From contig QEVJ01000091.1 of the NCBI GenBank assembly GCA_003576845.1, positions 1 through 39,724 of the forward strand: 39,724 nt of DNA, read 5' to 3'. The notes under the pieces are model-generated. The model was not told the origin of the DNA. It searched no databases and saw only the letters and a list, made by a program, of their open reading frames with translations. A program made the position numbers and the translations under genes. Source of the stretch: Planctomycetota bacterium. GTDB taxonomy: Bacteria > Planctomycetota > Planctomycetia > Pirellulales > PLA5. Positions 27,793-39,493 of this stretch are shown in pieces (the stretch's first letter is position 1; each line of letters begins with the position of its first letter).

Positions 27793-28192
27793 GAAACACG
27801 GAGACACGGAAGCACGGCGAAGGCAAACGAAGAATGCAAAATGAAGAATGAAGAATGCGTGCGATTCCGTAGGTACATTTTTTCATTCTTCAATTTACAT
27901 TCCGCATTTCCTCCGTCTCTCCGTACTACAAACGCGGAGAATCTTGCATACTTGCGAAGATTTGGGCGTGTTCGTTAAACGCGGAGGACGCAGAGGACGC
28001 GGAGGAAACGCAGAGGGGACGGCGATGGTTTGTCGCGAGACGTGTACCTTGCAGCTTCCTGAGGCGCCAAGCGTCGATGAGTTCTCATGGAATCTACTCT
28101 GCGCGACCTCTGCGCCCTCCGCGTCCTCTGCGTTTAACGAACCATTCTCGTTTTCGGTTGCGGCCACCGGCCGCGCTGGGTCTCCGTGTTTC
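27793..28192. repeat. Nested composite of three inverted repeats
   Basis: The 439-bp gap between the CYTH gene and pyrG holds three palindromic elements. The outer pair is GAAACACGGAGACAC (27793-27807) with GGGTCTCCGTGTTTC (28178-28192), one mismatch. The second is AT-rich: GAAGAATG-type units at 27830-27857 face CATTCTTCAATTTACATTCC at about 27884-27903. The third is GTTAAACGCGGAGGACGCAG... (27974-28018) facing ...GTCCTCTGCGTTTAAC (28097-28138). No gene is seen inside. The AT-rich arms stand out against the GC-rich background. Confidence 0.75.
27974..28142. repeat. Inverted repeat of the GTTAAACGCGGAGG family
   Basis: The left arm at 27974-28018 is built from GCGGAGGACGCAGAGGACGC units and starts GTTAAACGCGG. 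The right arm at 28097-28142 ends CCTCTGCGTTTAACGAAC. The arms are about 45 bases, imperfect, with internal tandem 'CGCAGAGG/CGCGGAGG' units and a centre of about 78 bases. It lies within the composite described for the same gap. Confidence 0.75.
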
Positions 28193-28200
28193 GAGATGAC

Positions 28201-30913
<2,713 letters not shown>

Positions 30914-30948
30914 TGGCGCTCGCGCGGCGACCTCGCGGGGATAATCCA

Positions 30949-33426
30949 ATGGCCGATACATTCGATCCCTACTACGTCTGGCTCGGCATTCCGGCGGATG
31001 AGCAGCCGGCGAATCATTATCGCCTGCTCGGCTTGCGGGCGTTCGAGTCGAACGCTGACGTGATCGACCACGCCGCGGATCGGCAGATGGCTCATTTGCG
31101 TTCGTTTTCGACGGGCGAGCGGGCGGTGCTCGCGCAGCGTCTGCTCAACGAAATCGCGGCGGCGCGGGTCTGTTTGCTCGACGCGAAGGCGAAAGCGGAT
31201 TACGACGCGCGGCTCCGGGCGGCAATGTACCGCGCCGCCCCGCCGGCGTGCGCTCCGCGTTCGGCGTGCATTCCTGCGGCTCCCACTCCGCCGAGCGCAC
31301 CGCCGCCGCAGGCGATCGCGGTTCGCGCGGTATCCGCGCCCGCGCCGGCCAGCACTGCGAGTTCGCTTCCCGCGCCGGTCATCGTCGGCGGGCTTCCGCG
31401 TCGCCGCGCGAAGCGATCGCCGCTCGTGGCCGCGATTGCCGTCGTCGCCGCCGTGGCATTGGCGGGCTGGTTCGTTGCCAACGCGATGAATTCGCAGGAA
31501 ACCGACGGCGACGGGGCGGAATCACACCCGTCGCCGGTCGCCGCGAACGTTTCACCGGCGGCAGGGCAGCGGGCGACGGCAGAGAATAAGGGCGCTCCGA
31601 CCGCGACGCCCGGCGGAGCGCAGTCGACGACCGCGCCGGCGGCTGGCGATGGCTTGCCCGAGGCGTTGCTCGAAGGGCCGGTCGATCCGCCGGCAAATAC
31701 GCCGCCCGCCGATACACCTTCCACGAATCCGCCGCCCACCGGCGAATCGAGTCCCGCGGCCCCGTCGCCGCAGGAGCCCGACCCGGCAGATTCGGACGCT
31801 TCGTTCGAGTCGTTGCTCGACGGCGCCGCGAACAGTCCCGGCGCCGGCCGTTCCGCCGACGCGCCGCTGGCCGGCAGTCGCTTGCCGCTGCCCGACGCCG
31901 CGGCACTTGCCGCCAAGGAGGACGCGATTCGGGCGCTGTTTCGCAAGCAGTTCGCCCAAACGCAGCCCCGCGACGTAACCGCGTTCGGCCGGGAGTTGCT
32001 CGCGTTGGCCCGCGATACGGAGAACGATCCGCTCGGGCGGTATGCGACGCTGAAGCTGGCCATCGAGCAAGCCGCAAAGGCCGGCGACAGCGACACGGCC
32101 CAAGCGGCGGCGGAAGAAATCGCCCTCCGCTACGAAGCGGACCGCCTCGACGCGGTGGCCGAAGCGCTGCTCGCGACCGCGAAGGGCGGCGTGCCGACGC
32201 TCGCCAGGGCGGCGCTCGCAGAGCGGCTGCACGCGGCGACGCGCGAGGCATACGCGGGCGACCGCTTGGAACTCGCGACGACGCTCGCGGCGGCGCTCGT
32301 CGATGCCGCACGCAACGCCCGCTTGCCGTCGGCGTCGAAACGAGCGGTTGCGCTGAGTGATGAGATCGCTGCGGCGCAAGAGCATTGGCCCGACGTGAAG
32401 GCGGCGCTGGCGACGCTCGCCGAGAGCCCGAACGACGCGGCGGCTTGCTCGCTCGTCGGAAAGTATCATTGCTTCGTAAAGGGCGACTGGGAACGCGGCT
32501 TGGCGTATCTCGCGCTCGGCGACGACGAAGCGCTCAAGAAGCTGGCCGCGATCGAGTTGAGCCGTTCGCCTACGCCAGCCGATCTCGTCGCCGCGGGCGA
32601 CGGCTGGTGGGCCGTGGCCGACGCGCTCGAACCGGCGGAACAACAGCCGATTCGCACGCGGGCGCTGTCTTGGTACGTGCGCGCGAACGACGCGCTGACC
32701 GGCGGACTCGAAAAACTGCGGATCGAGAAGCGGCTCGCAGAGGCAGCCCTCGGCGATCTGCCCGACGACGCGGCGCTGGTGCTGACGTTCGAGTCGGACA
32801 CGTTCTCGACGCGCGGTGCACAGTTGGTCGCCACGGACAGGAGCGGCAAGCGGACCAGCGTCGCGTTTCACGGAGCGAAACCCACGGACGGCCGCGCGGG
32901 GAAAGCCCTGCTGTTCGAGACTGCTTCGCAATTCGGCGACGCCGGCAGCCCGCCGCTGCTCAAGACGCCCGCCGAGTTGACGGTTTGTGCGTGGATCAAG
33001 CCGATGCCCAGCGTCGATGGACCCGGCGATATCGCGAGCAAAGACGATTGGCGCGGCCCGGCCCGCGGGTTCGTGCTGCGAACGTTCAAGAACTCGCACG
33101 TCGACTTTACGGTGGGCAACCACGATTGGAACTCGGTCGTTTCGCCCTCGCCGCCGAAAATCGGCGTGTGGCAGCACGCGGCCGGCAGTTATGACGCGAA
33201 GGAGATTCGGCTCTTTCTCGACGGCAAGTTGGTGGCCCGCAAGCCGCTTGCCCGGCCGATCGTCCATTCGCCGTGGCCACTATCAATCGGCCGCGGGACG
33301 TATGCCAATGACCGCGGGTTTGTGGGGGCGATCGACGAGTTGGCGATTTTTGCGCGGGCACTGGGCGAGGACGAGATTGCGGAGTTGTATCGTGCCGGCA
33401 CGGCGGGGATGCGGTTGGCGAAGTGA
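30949..33426 (+). CDS. Planctomycete J-like N-terminal domain fused through a transmembrane linker to a LamG-like domain
   Basis: The product is 825 residues. Residues 1-85 begin MADTFDPYYVWLGIPADEQP and continue NHYRLLGLRAFESNADVI, ...RQMAHLRSF..., LLNEIAAARVCLLDAKAKADYD. This is the planctomycete version of a J-domain-like module, although the HPD motif of true J-domains is absent. An Ala/Pro-rich linker contains one transmembrane helix (about 155-180). A second low-complexity acidic/Pro-rich stretch (185-310) leads to a helical region (320-600) and a C-terminal concanavalin/LamG-type sandwich (about 604-820), with ELTVCAWIKPMPSVDGPGDI, GVWQHAAGSYDAKEIRLFLD and FVGAIDELAIFARAL. It likely links a cytoplasmic module to an exported glycan- or protein-binding domain. 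An alternative start at 30913 would overlap the upstream gene. Confidence 0.8.
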   Translation: MADTFDPYYVWLGIPADEQPANHYRLLGLRAFESNADVIDHAADRQMAHLRSFSTGERAVLAQRLLNEIAAARVCLLDAKAKADYDARLRAAMYRAAPPACAPRSACIPAAPTPPSAPPPQAIAVRAVSAPAPASTASSLPAPVIVGGLPRRRAKRSPLVAAIAVVAAVALAGWFVANAMNSQETDGDGAESHPSPVAANVSPAAGQRATAENKGAPTATPGGAQSTTAPAAGDGLPEALLEGPVDPPANTPPADTPSTNPPPTGESSPAAPSPQEPDPADSDASFESLLDGAANSPGAGRSADAPLAGSRLPLPDAAALAAKEDAIRALFRKQFAQTQPRDVTAFGRELLALARDTENDPLGRYATLKLAIEQAAKAGDSDTAQAAAEEIALRYEADRLDAVAEALLATAKGGVPTLARAALAERLHAATREAYAGDRLELATTLAAALVDAARNARLPSASKRAVALSDEIAAAQEHWPDVKAALATLAESPNDAAACSLVGKYHCFVKGDWERGLAYLALGDDEALKKLAAIELSRSPTPADLVAAGDGWWAVADALEPAEQQPIRTRALSWYVRANDALTGGLEKLRIEKRLAEAALGDLPDDAALVLTFESDTFSTRGAQLVATDRSGKRTSVAFHGAKPTDGRAGKALLFETASQFGDAGSPPLLKTPAELTVCAWIKPMPSVDGPGDIASKDDWRGPARGFVLRTFKNSHVDFTVGNHDWNSVVSPSPPKIGVWQHAAGSYDAKEIRLFLDGKLVARKPLARPIVHSPWPLSIGRGTYANDRGFVGAIDELAIFARALGEDEIAELYRAGTAGMRLAK

Positions 33427-33450
33427 GTTGTACCGCCAACCAACCGGATG

Positions 33451-34104
33451 CTAGACGATTCCCAATTCGGCCAACAGACTCCGCACCGTCGGTCGCGGGT
33501 TCGACCAGAGCCATTCGTTGCGGAGGTAGAAGCCCGGCAGCACTGTCGACGGGAGTTTGCCGTCGACTTCCCCGATGCGGGCGTATTTGCCGTCCGCGCC
33601 GAGCGCGTTCGCTTCCGTCCGCTGCGAAAACGGGTCGACGATCCAGTATTCGCGCACGCCGCTCACTTCGTATTCCAGATACTTTTCGCGCCAGTCGCGC
33701 GACTGGCTGTCGTGCGATACGATCTCGACGGCCAAGTCGGGCGGGCCTTCGAGATAGGTTCGCTGCATCAGCGACCGGCGGGCTGCCGCGACATAGATGA
33801 TATCCGGCACGCGCCGCGTCTTCCCACCGCACAAGCGAATCATGTAATCGAAAGCTACCATGCCGCCCAGGTTCTTTCCTTCGATGAAATCGCCCATGAG
33901 ACGAATCAGCCAGCCGTTAATATCCGTGTGCTCTAAGCTGACGGGCGGCATCATGTGGACGACTCCATTGACCCATTCGGCGTGCAGGCCCTCACTCGCG
34001 AGAATCCATGCTTCGAATTGGTCCTCACTCATCCGCGGCGGCGCAATGGAAACCGGCCCGGCGTCCCACGAGTTCACGTCCGCGGCGTGATTGACGGTGG
34101 ACAT
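33451..34104 (-). CDS. Uma2 (DUF820) family endonuclease-like protein
   Basis: The product is 217 residues of the PD-(D/E)XK nuclease superfamily. RMSEDQFEAWILASEG opens the family; RVPDIIYV (D101), PPDLAVEIVSHDSQSRDWRE (D123, E127) and K141 in EKYLEYEVSGVREYWIVDP form the predicted catalytic core. Uma2 proteins are expanded in planctomycetes and cyanobacteria; their biological role is uncertain and they often occur as orphans. The start at 34104 is supported by AGAGGA six bases upstream. The gene converges on the LamG protein gene with a 24-bp gap. Confidence 0.88.
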   Translation of the reverse strand: MSTVNHAADVNSWDAGPVSIAPPRMSEDQFEAWILASEGLHAEWVNGVVHMMPPVSLEHTDINGWLIRLMGDFIEGKNLGGMVAFDYMIRLCGGKTRRVPDIIYVAAARRSLMQRTYLEGPPDLAVEIVSHDSQSRDWREKYLEYEVSGVREYWIVDPFSQRTEANALGADGKYARIGEVDGKLPSTVLPGFYLRNEWLWSNPRPTVRSLLAELGIV

Positions 34105-34228
34105 TGCAATTCCTCTCGGCTCGCCCATTGGCCGTTGGTTTCAAGAGACCCTGCAACGGCCATTGTAGCAAACGTCGCGCGGGTGAGGCGACGTTGCTCG
34201 CGCGGCGTTTTGGCCGGCGGGCGGATTC

Positions 34229-34249
34229 GTCAGGCACAGAGTGCCTGAC
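34229..34249. terminator. Perfect 9-bp-stem hairpin
   Basis: GTCAGGCACAGAGTGCCTGA followed by C forms a 9-bp perfect stem with a three-base loop, just beyond the stop of the coiled-coil protein gene (minus strand). It may end that transcript, but there is no T-run, and the flanking GTAGGTCAGGCAC pattern suggests it could also be a short mobile palindrome. Confidence 0.5.
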
Positions 34250-34260
34250 CTACGATGGGG

Positions 34261-35712
34261 CTATTGCGCCACGGGCACAATGCTTGCCCCACCCTTCGTC
34301 GCTGCTTGGGCGTCGATCTTCTTGGCTAGATCGACTTGCAGCTTCGTCAGCTCCGCGGCCAGGCGGATGCTCTCGCCGTAATGCTTCTTGAAGTCGGCGT
34401 GAAGCTGGGCCTGTTGCGCGGTGAGGTCGTCGAGATACTTTTTCACCACGTCGCGGTCGCGTTTCATCTTTTCGAGGTCCGCCTTGAGGCCCGTCTCTTC
34501 CTTCATGAGCGAGACCAAGCGGACTTCGTTGGCGTCCTTGATCGCCGCGTCGACGCGGGCCGTCTGGGCCTTCACCTGCGTGCTGCGGTCGGCCAGCTCG
34601 AACAACCGCACGTTGAGCACCCGCCGCGTGTTCTCGTAATTCCGCAGCGGACGGACGTAAATGCCCGTGTTGTCGACGATCTCGGCCTCGTGCTGGGCGA
34701 CGAGTTCTTGGGCCTTTTCGCTGTTGACGAGGATCGTCGCGGGATGCTCGTCGTCGCCGCTATGCAGGGTCTGCGTGAACTTTTCGCCTTTGGCGTCCGT
34801 GAATTCGAGCGTGGTTTCCTTGGTAATCTTCACCGTTTTGAAGACGCGGTCGGCCGGATCGCCCGGCTTGGCGGGCGTGCCGTCGCGCAGGTACTCTTCG
34901 AGGAGCGCGCTGTATGCGGCCGCATCCAAGCCCGTCGCGGCCTGAGGAATCAGCATGGTAAGTTCGTCCTTGGAAAGTCCGCGAAACGCTTCGTGCGAAT
35001 CGACCGGCATGATGCTGCGGACGATCCAGTCGCCGGCCTTGGCGGCGAGGGCTTGCTGCTGGTCGGGGGCGAGCGTTTCGGTCAGCGCGAGCTTGACCGA
35101 ACTGCCATCGACGGAAGTCACCTTGAATTCGCCGACGAAGCTGCCACCCTCCTTAGCCTCGAAAATGTACAGCGGCATGTTCGGCACGATCTGAACCGGG
35201 CCGGGCGCGGTGATGTTGACTTCCGCATTCGGCAGCGCGAGTGTGCCCGTGCCGTACCACGTTTTGCCGCGGTCCTCGCGAACCGCTCCGAGTTCATAGC
35301 GAAGCTGACGGTTGCCCATCGCGAGCAGCTCGTTGTCGGCGCTCGTGGCGGCAAGCTCATCGGTCGGCACGGCGTCGCCTTCTGCGGCATCGCCACTCTC
35401 GTCACCCGTTTTGTCGCTCGGAGCGGAATCGGAACCGGCCGCCGCGGCCTCGCGATCGCCGAGCAGCAGCTTCGTGTGTTCCGCCTCCGCGTCGGCGAGT
35501 TCCTGCTGTTTCTTGTTGTAGGCCGTCCGCCACGACGCATGTGTCTTGAGCGTCATTGCTGCGAGGATGAAGAACGTCACCGCGCCCAGGAACACGCCGA
35601 CCACAGTCAGGACGGTCGGCACGCGCCAGACTTGCGCTCCGAGGACGCAAAACACGATGGCGGCGATCGCGAACAGGCCCAAGAGAGCCTGCCAAAGGAT
35701 GGGACTATCCAT
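34261..35712 (-). CDS. Membrane-anchored coiled-coil protein of unknown function
   Basis: The product is 483 residues. Two N-terminal transmembrane helices (about 5-27 and 32-54) lead to a short coiled coil (TAYNKKQQELADAEAEHTKL). An acidic low-complexity segment follows (about 90-125). A beta-rich domain (NAEVNITAPGPVQIVPNMPL with YIFEAKEGGSFVGEFKVTSV) and a mixed region come next. The C-terminal 130 residues form a long coiled coil (LKADLEKMKRDRDVVKKYLD and AELTKLQVDLAKKI). No enzymatic motif is visible, and I do not recognise the family. Transcription has a strong promoter and a 56-base leader. The coiled coils suggest oligomerisation at the membrane. Confidence 0.75.
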   Translation of the reverse strand: MDSPILWQALLGLFAIAAIVFCVLGAQVWRVPTVLTVVGVFLGAVTFFILAAMTLKTHASWRTAYNKKQQELADAEAEHTKLLLGDREAAAAGSDSAPSDKTGDESGDAAEGDAVPTDELAATSADNELLAMGNRQLRYELGAVREDRGKTWYGTGTLALPNAEVNITAPGPVQIVPNMPLYIFEAKEGGSFVGEFKVTSVDGSSVKLALTETLAPDQQQALAAKAGDWIVRSIMPVDSHEAFRGLSKDELTMLIPQAATGLDAAAYSALLEEYLRDGTPAKPGDPADRVFKTVKITKETTLEFTDAKGEKFTQTLHSGDDEHPATILVNSEKAQELVAQHEAEIVDNTGIYVRPLRNYENTRRVLNVRLFELADRSTQVKAQTARVDAAIKDANEVRLVSLMKEETGLKADLEKMKRDRDVVKKYLDDLTAQQAQLHADFKKHYGESIRLAAELTKLQVDLAKKIDAQAATKGGASIVPVAQ

Positions 35713-35774
35713 GTTTGTTCCGGCGCAAAGATGGGGCGCAACGCTGTTAAGCTGCGCAAACTGCCTAAGAGTCG

Positions 35775-35803
35775 ATGATAGACACGCTCCGGTGGACTGT
35801 CAA
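35775..35803 (-). promoter_or_regulatory. Strong sigma70-type promoter for the coiled-coil membrane protein
   Basis: On the minus strand TTGACA (35803-35798), a 17-base spacer, and TATCAT (35780-35775) make a near-consensus promoter. The transcript would start near 35768, leaving a leader of about 56 bases before ATG 35712. This is the best promoter in the window. Confidence 0.7.
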
Positions 35804-36008
35804 GTTTCGCCGCATGGTTTTGGTGCGGCGCAAGTCATTACGCAGCATGGCGTTGCGACTCGCCACGGGGTTCGCTGTTGAGCGTCTTGGGGCCGCACGA
35901 CCGGCACAATCGTTCAAGTCCGAACGGTCCACGCCCGAAAATGTTCACCGCCGAATCGTTTGGCCCATTAAACGGTTCGCCATAACTCCAGGCGAGTATT
36001 GCCGCCGC

Positions 36009-36608
36009 ATGTCGCCGAATCCTGTTGCCAGCGCCGAACACCCCGGGTCCGCCCACGAAGCGGCGTGCCGGCTGATTGCGCTCGTCCACGCCGTCGAAGG
36101 CTGCTCCCGAGCTCTCCGTGGCGCGATCGAGCAACTTGCCGCCCGGCGCGAACTGACGACGACTCAGCTTACCGTGCTTTGGGCCTGCGGCTCCGCCGCG
36201 GACGGCGTCGGCCAATCGCGGCTTGCCGCCCAAATCGGCGTTTCGCCCGCCCAAGCGAGTGCTCTGGTCGAACAACTGCGTAGCCGCGGGCTGCTCGAAC
36301 CGCGCCGAGCAACGGACGACCGCCGCCGGCAGCATTGGTCGCTCACCGTCAAGGGGCGAGAGTTGGTCGCGTCCGCGGCGGATGACCTTGGCCGCCTCGC
36401 CCACCGCCTCGATTTCGGGATCGGCGAGTGCCGAACGCGCGAGTTGACCGCGAGCCTTGCCGAATTCGCATCCACAGTCGAAGGTTCGCCACGTTCAGAC
36501 GGCGATGCGTTTCCCCGCCTTCATGCGGCGTGCGATCCCGCGACCAACGTCGCCGTGCCTGGCACGCGTGTGCCTTCGCGCTCGTCGAGCGAGGAGGTTG
36601 GCCGATGA
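36009..36608 (+). CDS. MarR-family transcriptional regulator
   Basis: The product is 199 residues. Helical dimerisation segments flank a winged helix: RELTTTQLTVLWACGSA, then VGQSRLAAQIGVSPAQASAL as the helix-turn-helix, VEQLRSRGLLEPRRATDDRR as the wing (the conserved DxRR motif is present), and LTVKGRELVASAADDL after it. The C-terminus has a 40-residue polar extension. MarR proteins usually repress neighbouring efflux genes and release on ligand binding. Here the stop overlaps the start of the TolC-family gene (ATGA at 36605-36608), making the pair an operon. ATG 36009 is chosen because upstream frame is Arg-rich and overlaps the divergent promoter region. Confidence 0.85.
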   Translation: MSPNPVASAEHPGSAHEAACRLIALVHAVEGCSRALRGAIEQLAARRELTTTQLTVLWACGSAADGVGQSRLAAQIGVSPAQASALVEQLRSRGLLEPRRATDDRRRQHWSLTVKGRELVASAADDLGRLAHRLDFGIGECRTRELTASLAEFASTVEGSPRSDGDAFPRLHAACDPATNVAVPGTRVPSRSSSEEVGR

Positions 36609-39493
36609 AACCGCGCGAATCGCATCGGCTGCCGGTCATTGCGGTGCTTCTCGCTTCGAGCGTGGCGGCGTTCGCTGGTTGTTCGCCCGGCTACTATCGT
36701 CGCCAGGCCGACGACGACGTTTACCGCCTCGTTCGCAAAGTCGGCGGCGATCCACGCTGGCCGCTCGTCGATTTCTCCGTCGATCCGGATCCGCGTTCCC
36801 GCATGGCGAACCCGAACAATCCCGATTGCGAGCCGATGCCGCCCGACGATCCGGATTCGCACAAGCTGATGCACTGCGTCGACGGCAAGAAAGGCTTTCC
36901 CTGCTGGCACGCACACGGCGATACGCCCTACGTCGAGAACCCCGCGTGGCTCGACTATCTCGAGCGCGACGAGAACGGGGTGATCGTGCTGAACATGGCG
37001 GACAGCGTGAAGCTTGCCCTGCTCAATTCGCCGCAATATCAGACCGAACTGGAAGACCTGTATCTCTCGGCTCTCGATGTGACGTTCGAGCGGTTCCGTT
37101 TCGACGTGCAGTTTTTCGGCGGCTATTCGGCCACCTACACCGCCGACGGTCCCTTGCGCAGTGGCGATTCGTCGAGCACGCTGGAACTCGCCACGTTTCC
37201 CGCGGGAACCGACGTTCAGATGCGCAAGCTCCTCACGACGGGCGGCGAGCTCGTCGTGGGGCTGGCCAACTCGATTGTCTGGCAATTCTCCGGACCGGAC
37301 ACGACGACGTACAATTCGCTCCTCGACTTCTCGCTGGTGCAACCGCTGTTGCGGGGCGCCGGCCGAGACGTGGTCATGGAGCGGCTCACGATTTCGGAAC
37401 GCACGCTGCTGGCCAACGTTCGCCAGATGGAGCGCTATCGCCAGGCGTTCTCGACCGACATCGTCACCGGCCGAAACGCCGGCCAAGGTCCGTCGCGTCG
37501 CGGCGGATTCTTCGGCGGCAGCGGTCTGGAAGGTTTTACCGGCGTCGGCGGCGGCGGATTTGGTCGCGTAGGGAATGCAGGCTTCGGCGGAGGCAACGAC
37601 GGCGGCGGCATCGCGGGCGGCGCCGGCGCGGCACGGGCCGGCGGGTATCTCGGCCTGTTGCAAACGCAGCAAGAGATCAAGAATCTCCGCGACAATGTGG
37701 CGGCCTTGCGCGACAGTCTCGAACGTCTCGAAATGCAAGCCAAGTCGCCCCGCCCGCGCACGCCCGAGGCGATTCGCGCCCAGTTCCAGGTCGAGCTCGC
37801 CCGCCAGGCGCTGCACAACGCGAGTAGCCGCCTCCTCACTGCGGAGAACGACTACCAGGCGCAGCTCGACAACTACAAGATCACGCTCGGCATGCCACCC
37901 GACTTGCCGGTGCAGGTCAAGGACAATCTGCTCGACGGATTCAACCTGATCGACGACTCGCTCACGCAACTCCAATCGGCGGGCGACCACGTGCTGATCG
38001 ACTTGCAGCCGCCGCCGACCGAAGAAGCGACCTATCGCACCGGCGTAGAGAAGTATGTCGCGGAACTCGAGCGCAGCCAAAAAGCGCTGGCCGAAACGCT
38101 GGAACGCCACGCGGCGGCGGCGGACAAACTGGCCGGCGTCCGCGGCGACCTGCAAGAGCTGCTCGACAACGCGGACGAGCGCCGCGCCTGGCTCGGTCGG
38201 CTCGAAGAACGGTTCGCCGACCGACCCGACCTGGTCGAAACGCAGACGCTCAGCGTCGAACGGTTCGACACGGAAGTCAATCGTCTGAAAGCTCGCTTCG
38301 CCGACATGGAGCGGAGCTTCGAAGGCACGCGCGAGAAGCTACTGGCCCAGAGCAAGTTCGTCGAGGAGCAACTCGCCGCCCGGCGGCAGGAACTGGCCGG
38401 CCTGGCGCCGGACGCGATGGGCGACAAACTCCGGCTTACCGCCGACCGCAAGAGACAATTCGACGTAACCAGCGAGCTCGTCCGCCAGCTTTCCGACGAC
38501 ATCGCGGAAATGTGGATCGTCGAAGCGAAAGCACGGCTCGAATCGATCGTGCTTCCGCCCGTGAATATCGACGCGGACAACGCGCTCGGCGTGGCGAGCA
38601 AGTATCGGTACGACTGGATGAACGCTCGCGCGGCGCTGGTCGACTCGTGGCGACTGATCCACTTCAACGCCGACAACCTGGAGAGCGATCTGGACATCGT
38701 GTTTAGCGGCGACATGGGCACGATCGGTAGCAATCCCGTCAAGTTCGACGCGGCGACGGGACGTCTTCGGGCCGGCGTTCGGTTCGATGCGCCACTGACG
38801 CGGATGGCCGAGCGCAACAACTATCGGCAGGCGCTCATCGAATACAACCAGGCGCGGCGATCGTACTACACGTTCGTCGACCGCGTGAACCAGAGCCTTC
38901 GCGGCACGCTGCGGACGATCGAATTGAACCAGGTGAACTTCGAGCTGCGCCGAAGTGCGGTCCACACCGCGCTCACGCAAGTCGACCTTGCGCGCAAGCA
39001 GTTGCTCGCGCCGATTCGCCCGAACGTCGAAGGCCCGGTGGGCACGCCGTCGGCGGCGGCGGCCGGTTCGCAGTCGGGCGACTTGGGCCGCGACTTAGTG
39101 ACCGCGCTGGCCGACCTTACGCAAGTGCAGAACGATTTTCTCAGCGTGTGGCTCAACTACCGCGTGCTCCGCATGGGGTTGGATCTCGATCTGGGCGTGA
39201 TGCAAGTCGATCGTAATGGCATGTGGATCGAGCCGGAGGAGTACAACCTCGCGGCGCTGTTGGGCGAGGATTATTTTCCGCCGGAAGACTTGGGCCCTGC
39301 GAGCGAAGCGGGCGACAACAGCGATGCGCCGCGTCCGCCGGAGGAAAGAGTCGAGGAATTGCTCCCACCGCCGGCAAGTGCTCCCGGCGATTCCGAACAC
39401 GATGCACCGATGCCCAAGGAACGCGAAGCCGCAGCGACGATCGACTCGGAAGACGCCGCCTGGCGACGCCGGTCGCGCCGGGACGAGGCGTAG
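36605..39493 (+). CDS. TolC-family outer-membrane factor lipoprotein with large insertion
   Basis: The product is 962 residues, about twice a normal TolC. The signal peptide ends in VAAFAGC, a lipobox. LNMADSVKLALLNSPQYQTE at about 130-150 is the usual TolC/OEP start. A beta-barrel hairpin segment (about 165-260, with SLVQPLLRGAGRDVVMERL, the typical OEP turn) leads to a Gly-rich region (about 288-350) and then helices. Residues about 475-655 form a long coiled coil not found in typical family members. The second OEP repeat resumes at about 680 (NARAALVDSWRLIHFNADNL, then DAPLTRMAERNNYRQALIEY) and ends with DLTQVQNDFLSVWLNYRVLR. An acidic Pro-rich tail follows. It should form the outer-membrane channel of an efflux or type I export system; no inner-membrane partner is adjacent. 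Confidence 0.85.
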   Translation: MKPRESHRLPVIAVLLASSVAAFAGCSPGYYRRQADDDVYRLVRKVGGDPRWPLVDFSVDPDPRSRMANPNNPDCEPMPPDDPDSHKLMHCVDGKKGFPCWHAHGDTPYVENPAWLDYLERDENGVIVLNMADSVKLALLNSPQYQTELEDLYLSALDVTFERFRFDVQFFGGYSATYTADGPLRSGDSSSTLELATFPAGTDVQMRKLLTTGGELVVGLANSIVWQFSGPDTTTYNSLLDFSLVQPLLRGAGRDVVMERLTISERTLLANVRQMERYRQAFSTDIVTGRNAGQGPSRRGGFFGGSGLEGFTGVGGGGFGRVGNAGFGGGNDGGGIAGGAGAARAGGYLGLLQTQQEIKNLRDNVAALRDSLERLEMQAKSPRPRTPEAIRAQFQVELARQALHNASSRLLTAENDYQAQLDNYKITLGMPPDLPVQVKDNLLDGFNLIDDSLTQLQSAGDHVLIDLQPPPTEEATYRTGVEKYVAELERSQKALAETLERHAAAADKLAGVRGDLQELLDNADERRAWLGRLEERFADRPDLVETQTLSVERFDTEVNRLKARFADMERSFEGTREKLLAQSKFVEEQLAARRQELAGLAPDAMGDKLRLTADRKRQFDVTSELVRQLSDDIAEMWIVEAKARLESIVLPPVNIDADNALGVASKYRYDWMNARAALVDSWRLIHFNADNLESDLDIVFSGDMGTIGSNPVKFDAATGRLRAGVRFDAPLTRMAERNNYRQALIEYNQARRSYYTFVDRVNQSLRGTLRTIELNQVNFELRRSAVHTALTQVDLARKQLLAPIRPNVEGPVGTPSAAAAGSQSGDLGRDLVTALADLTQVQNDFLSVWLNYRVLRMGLDLDLGVMQVDRNGMWIEPEEYNLAALLGEDYFPPEDLGPASEAGDNSDAPRPPEERVEELLPPPASAPGDSEHDAPMPKEREAAATIDSEDAAWRRRSRRDEA

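Noticed and set aside
27793-28192. Possible CRISPR array
   Set aside because: The repeats are inverted, variable in length and not regularly spaced with unique spacers; no cas gene is nearby.
31552-33267. A 571-codon minus-strand frame opposite the LamG protein
   Set aside because: Arg-rich shadow; the plus-strand frame contains recognisable domains throughout.
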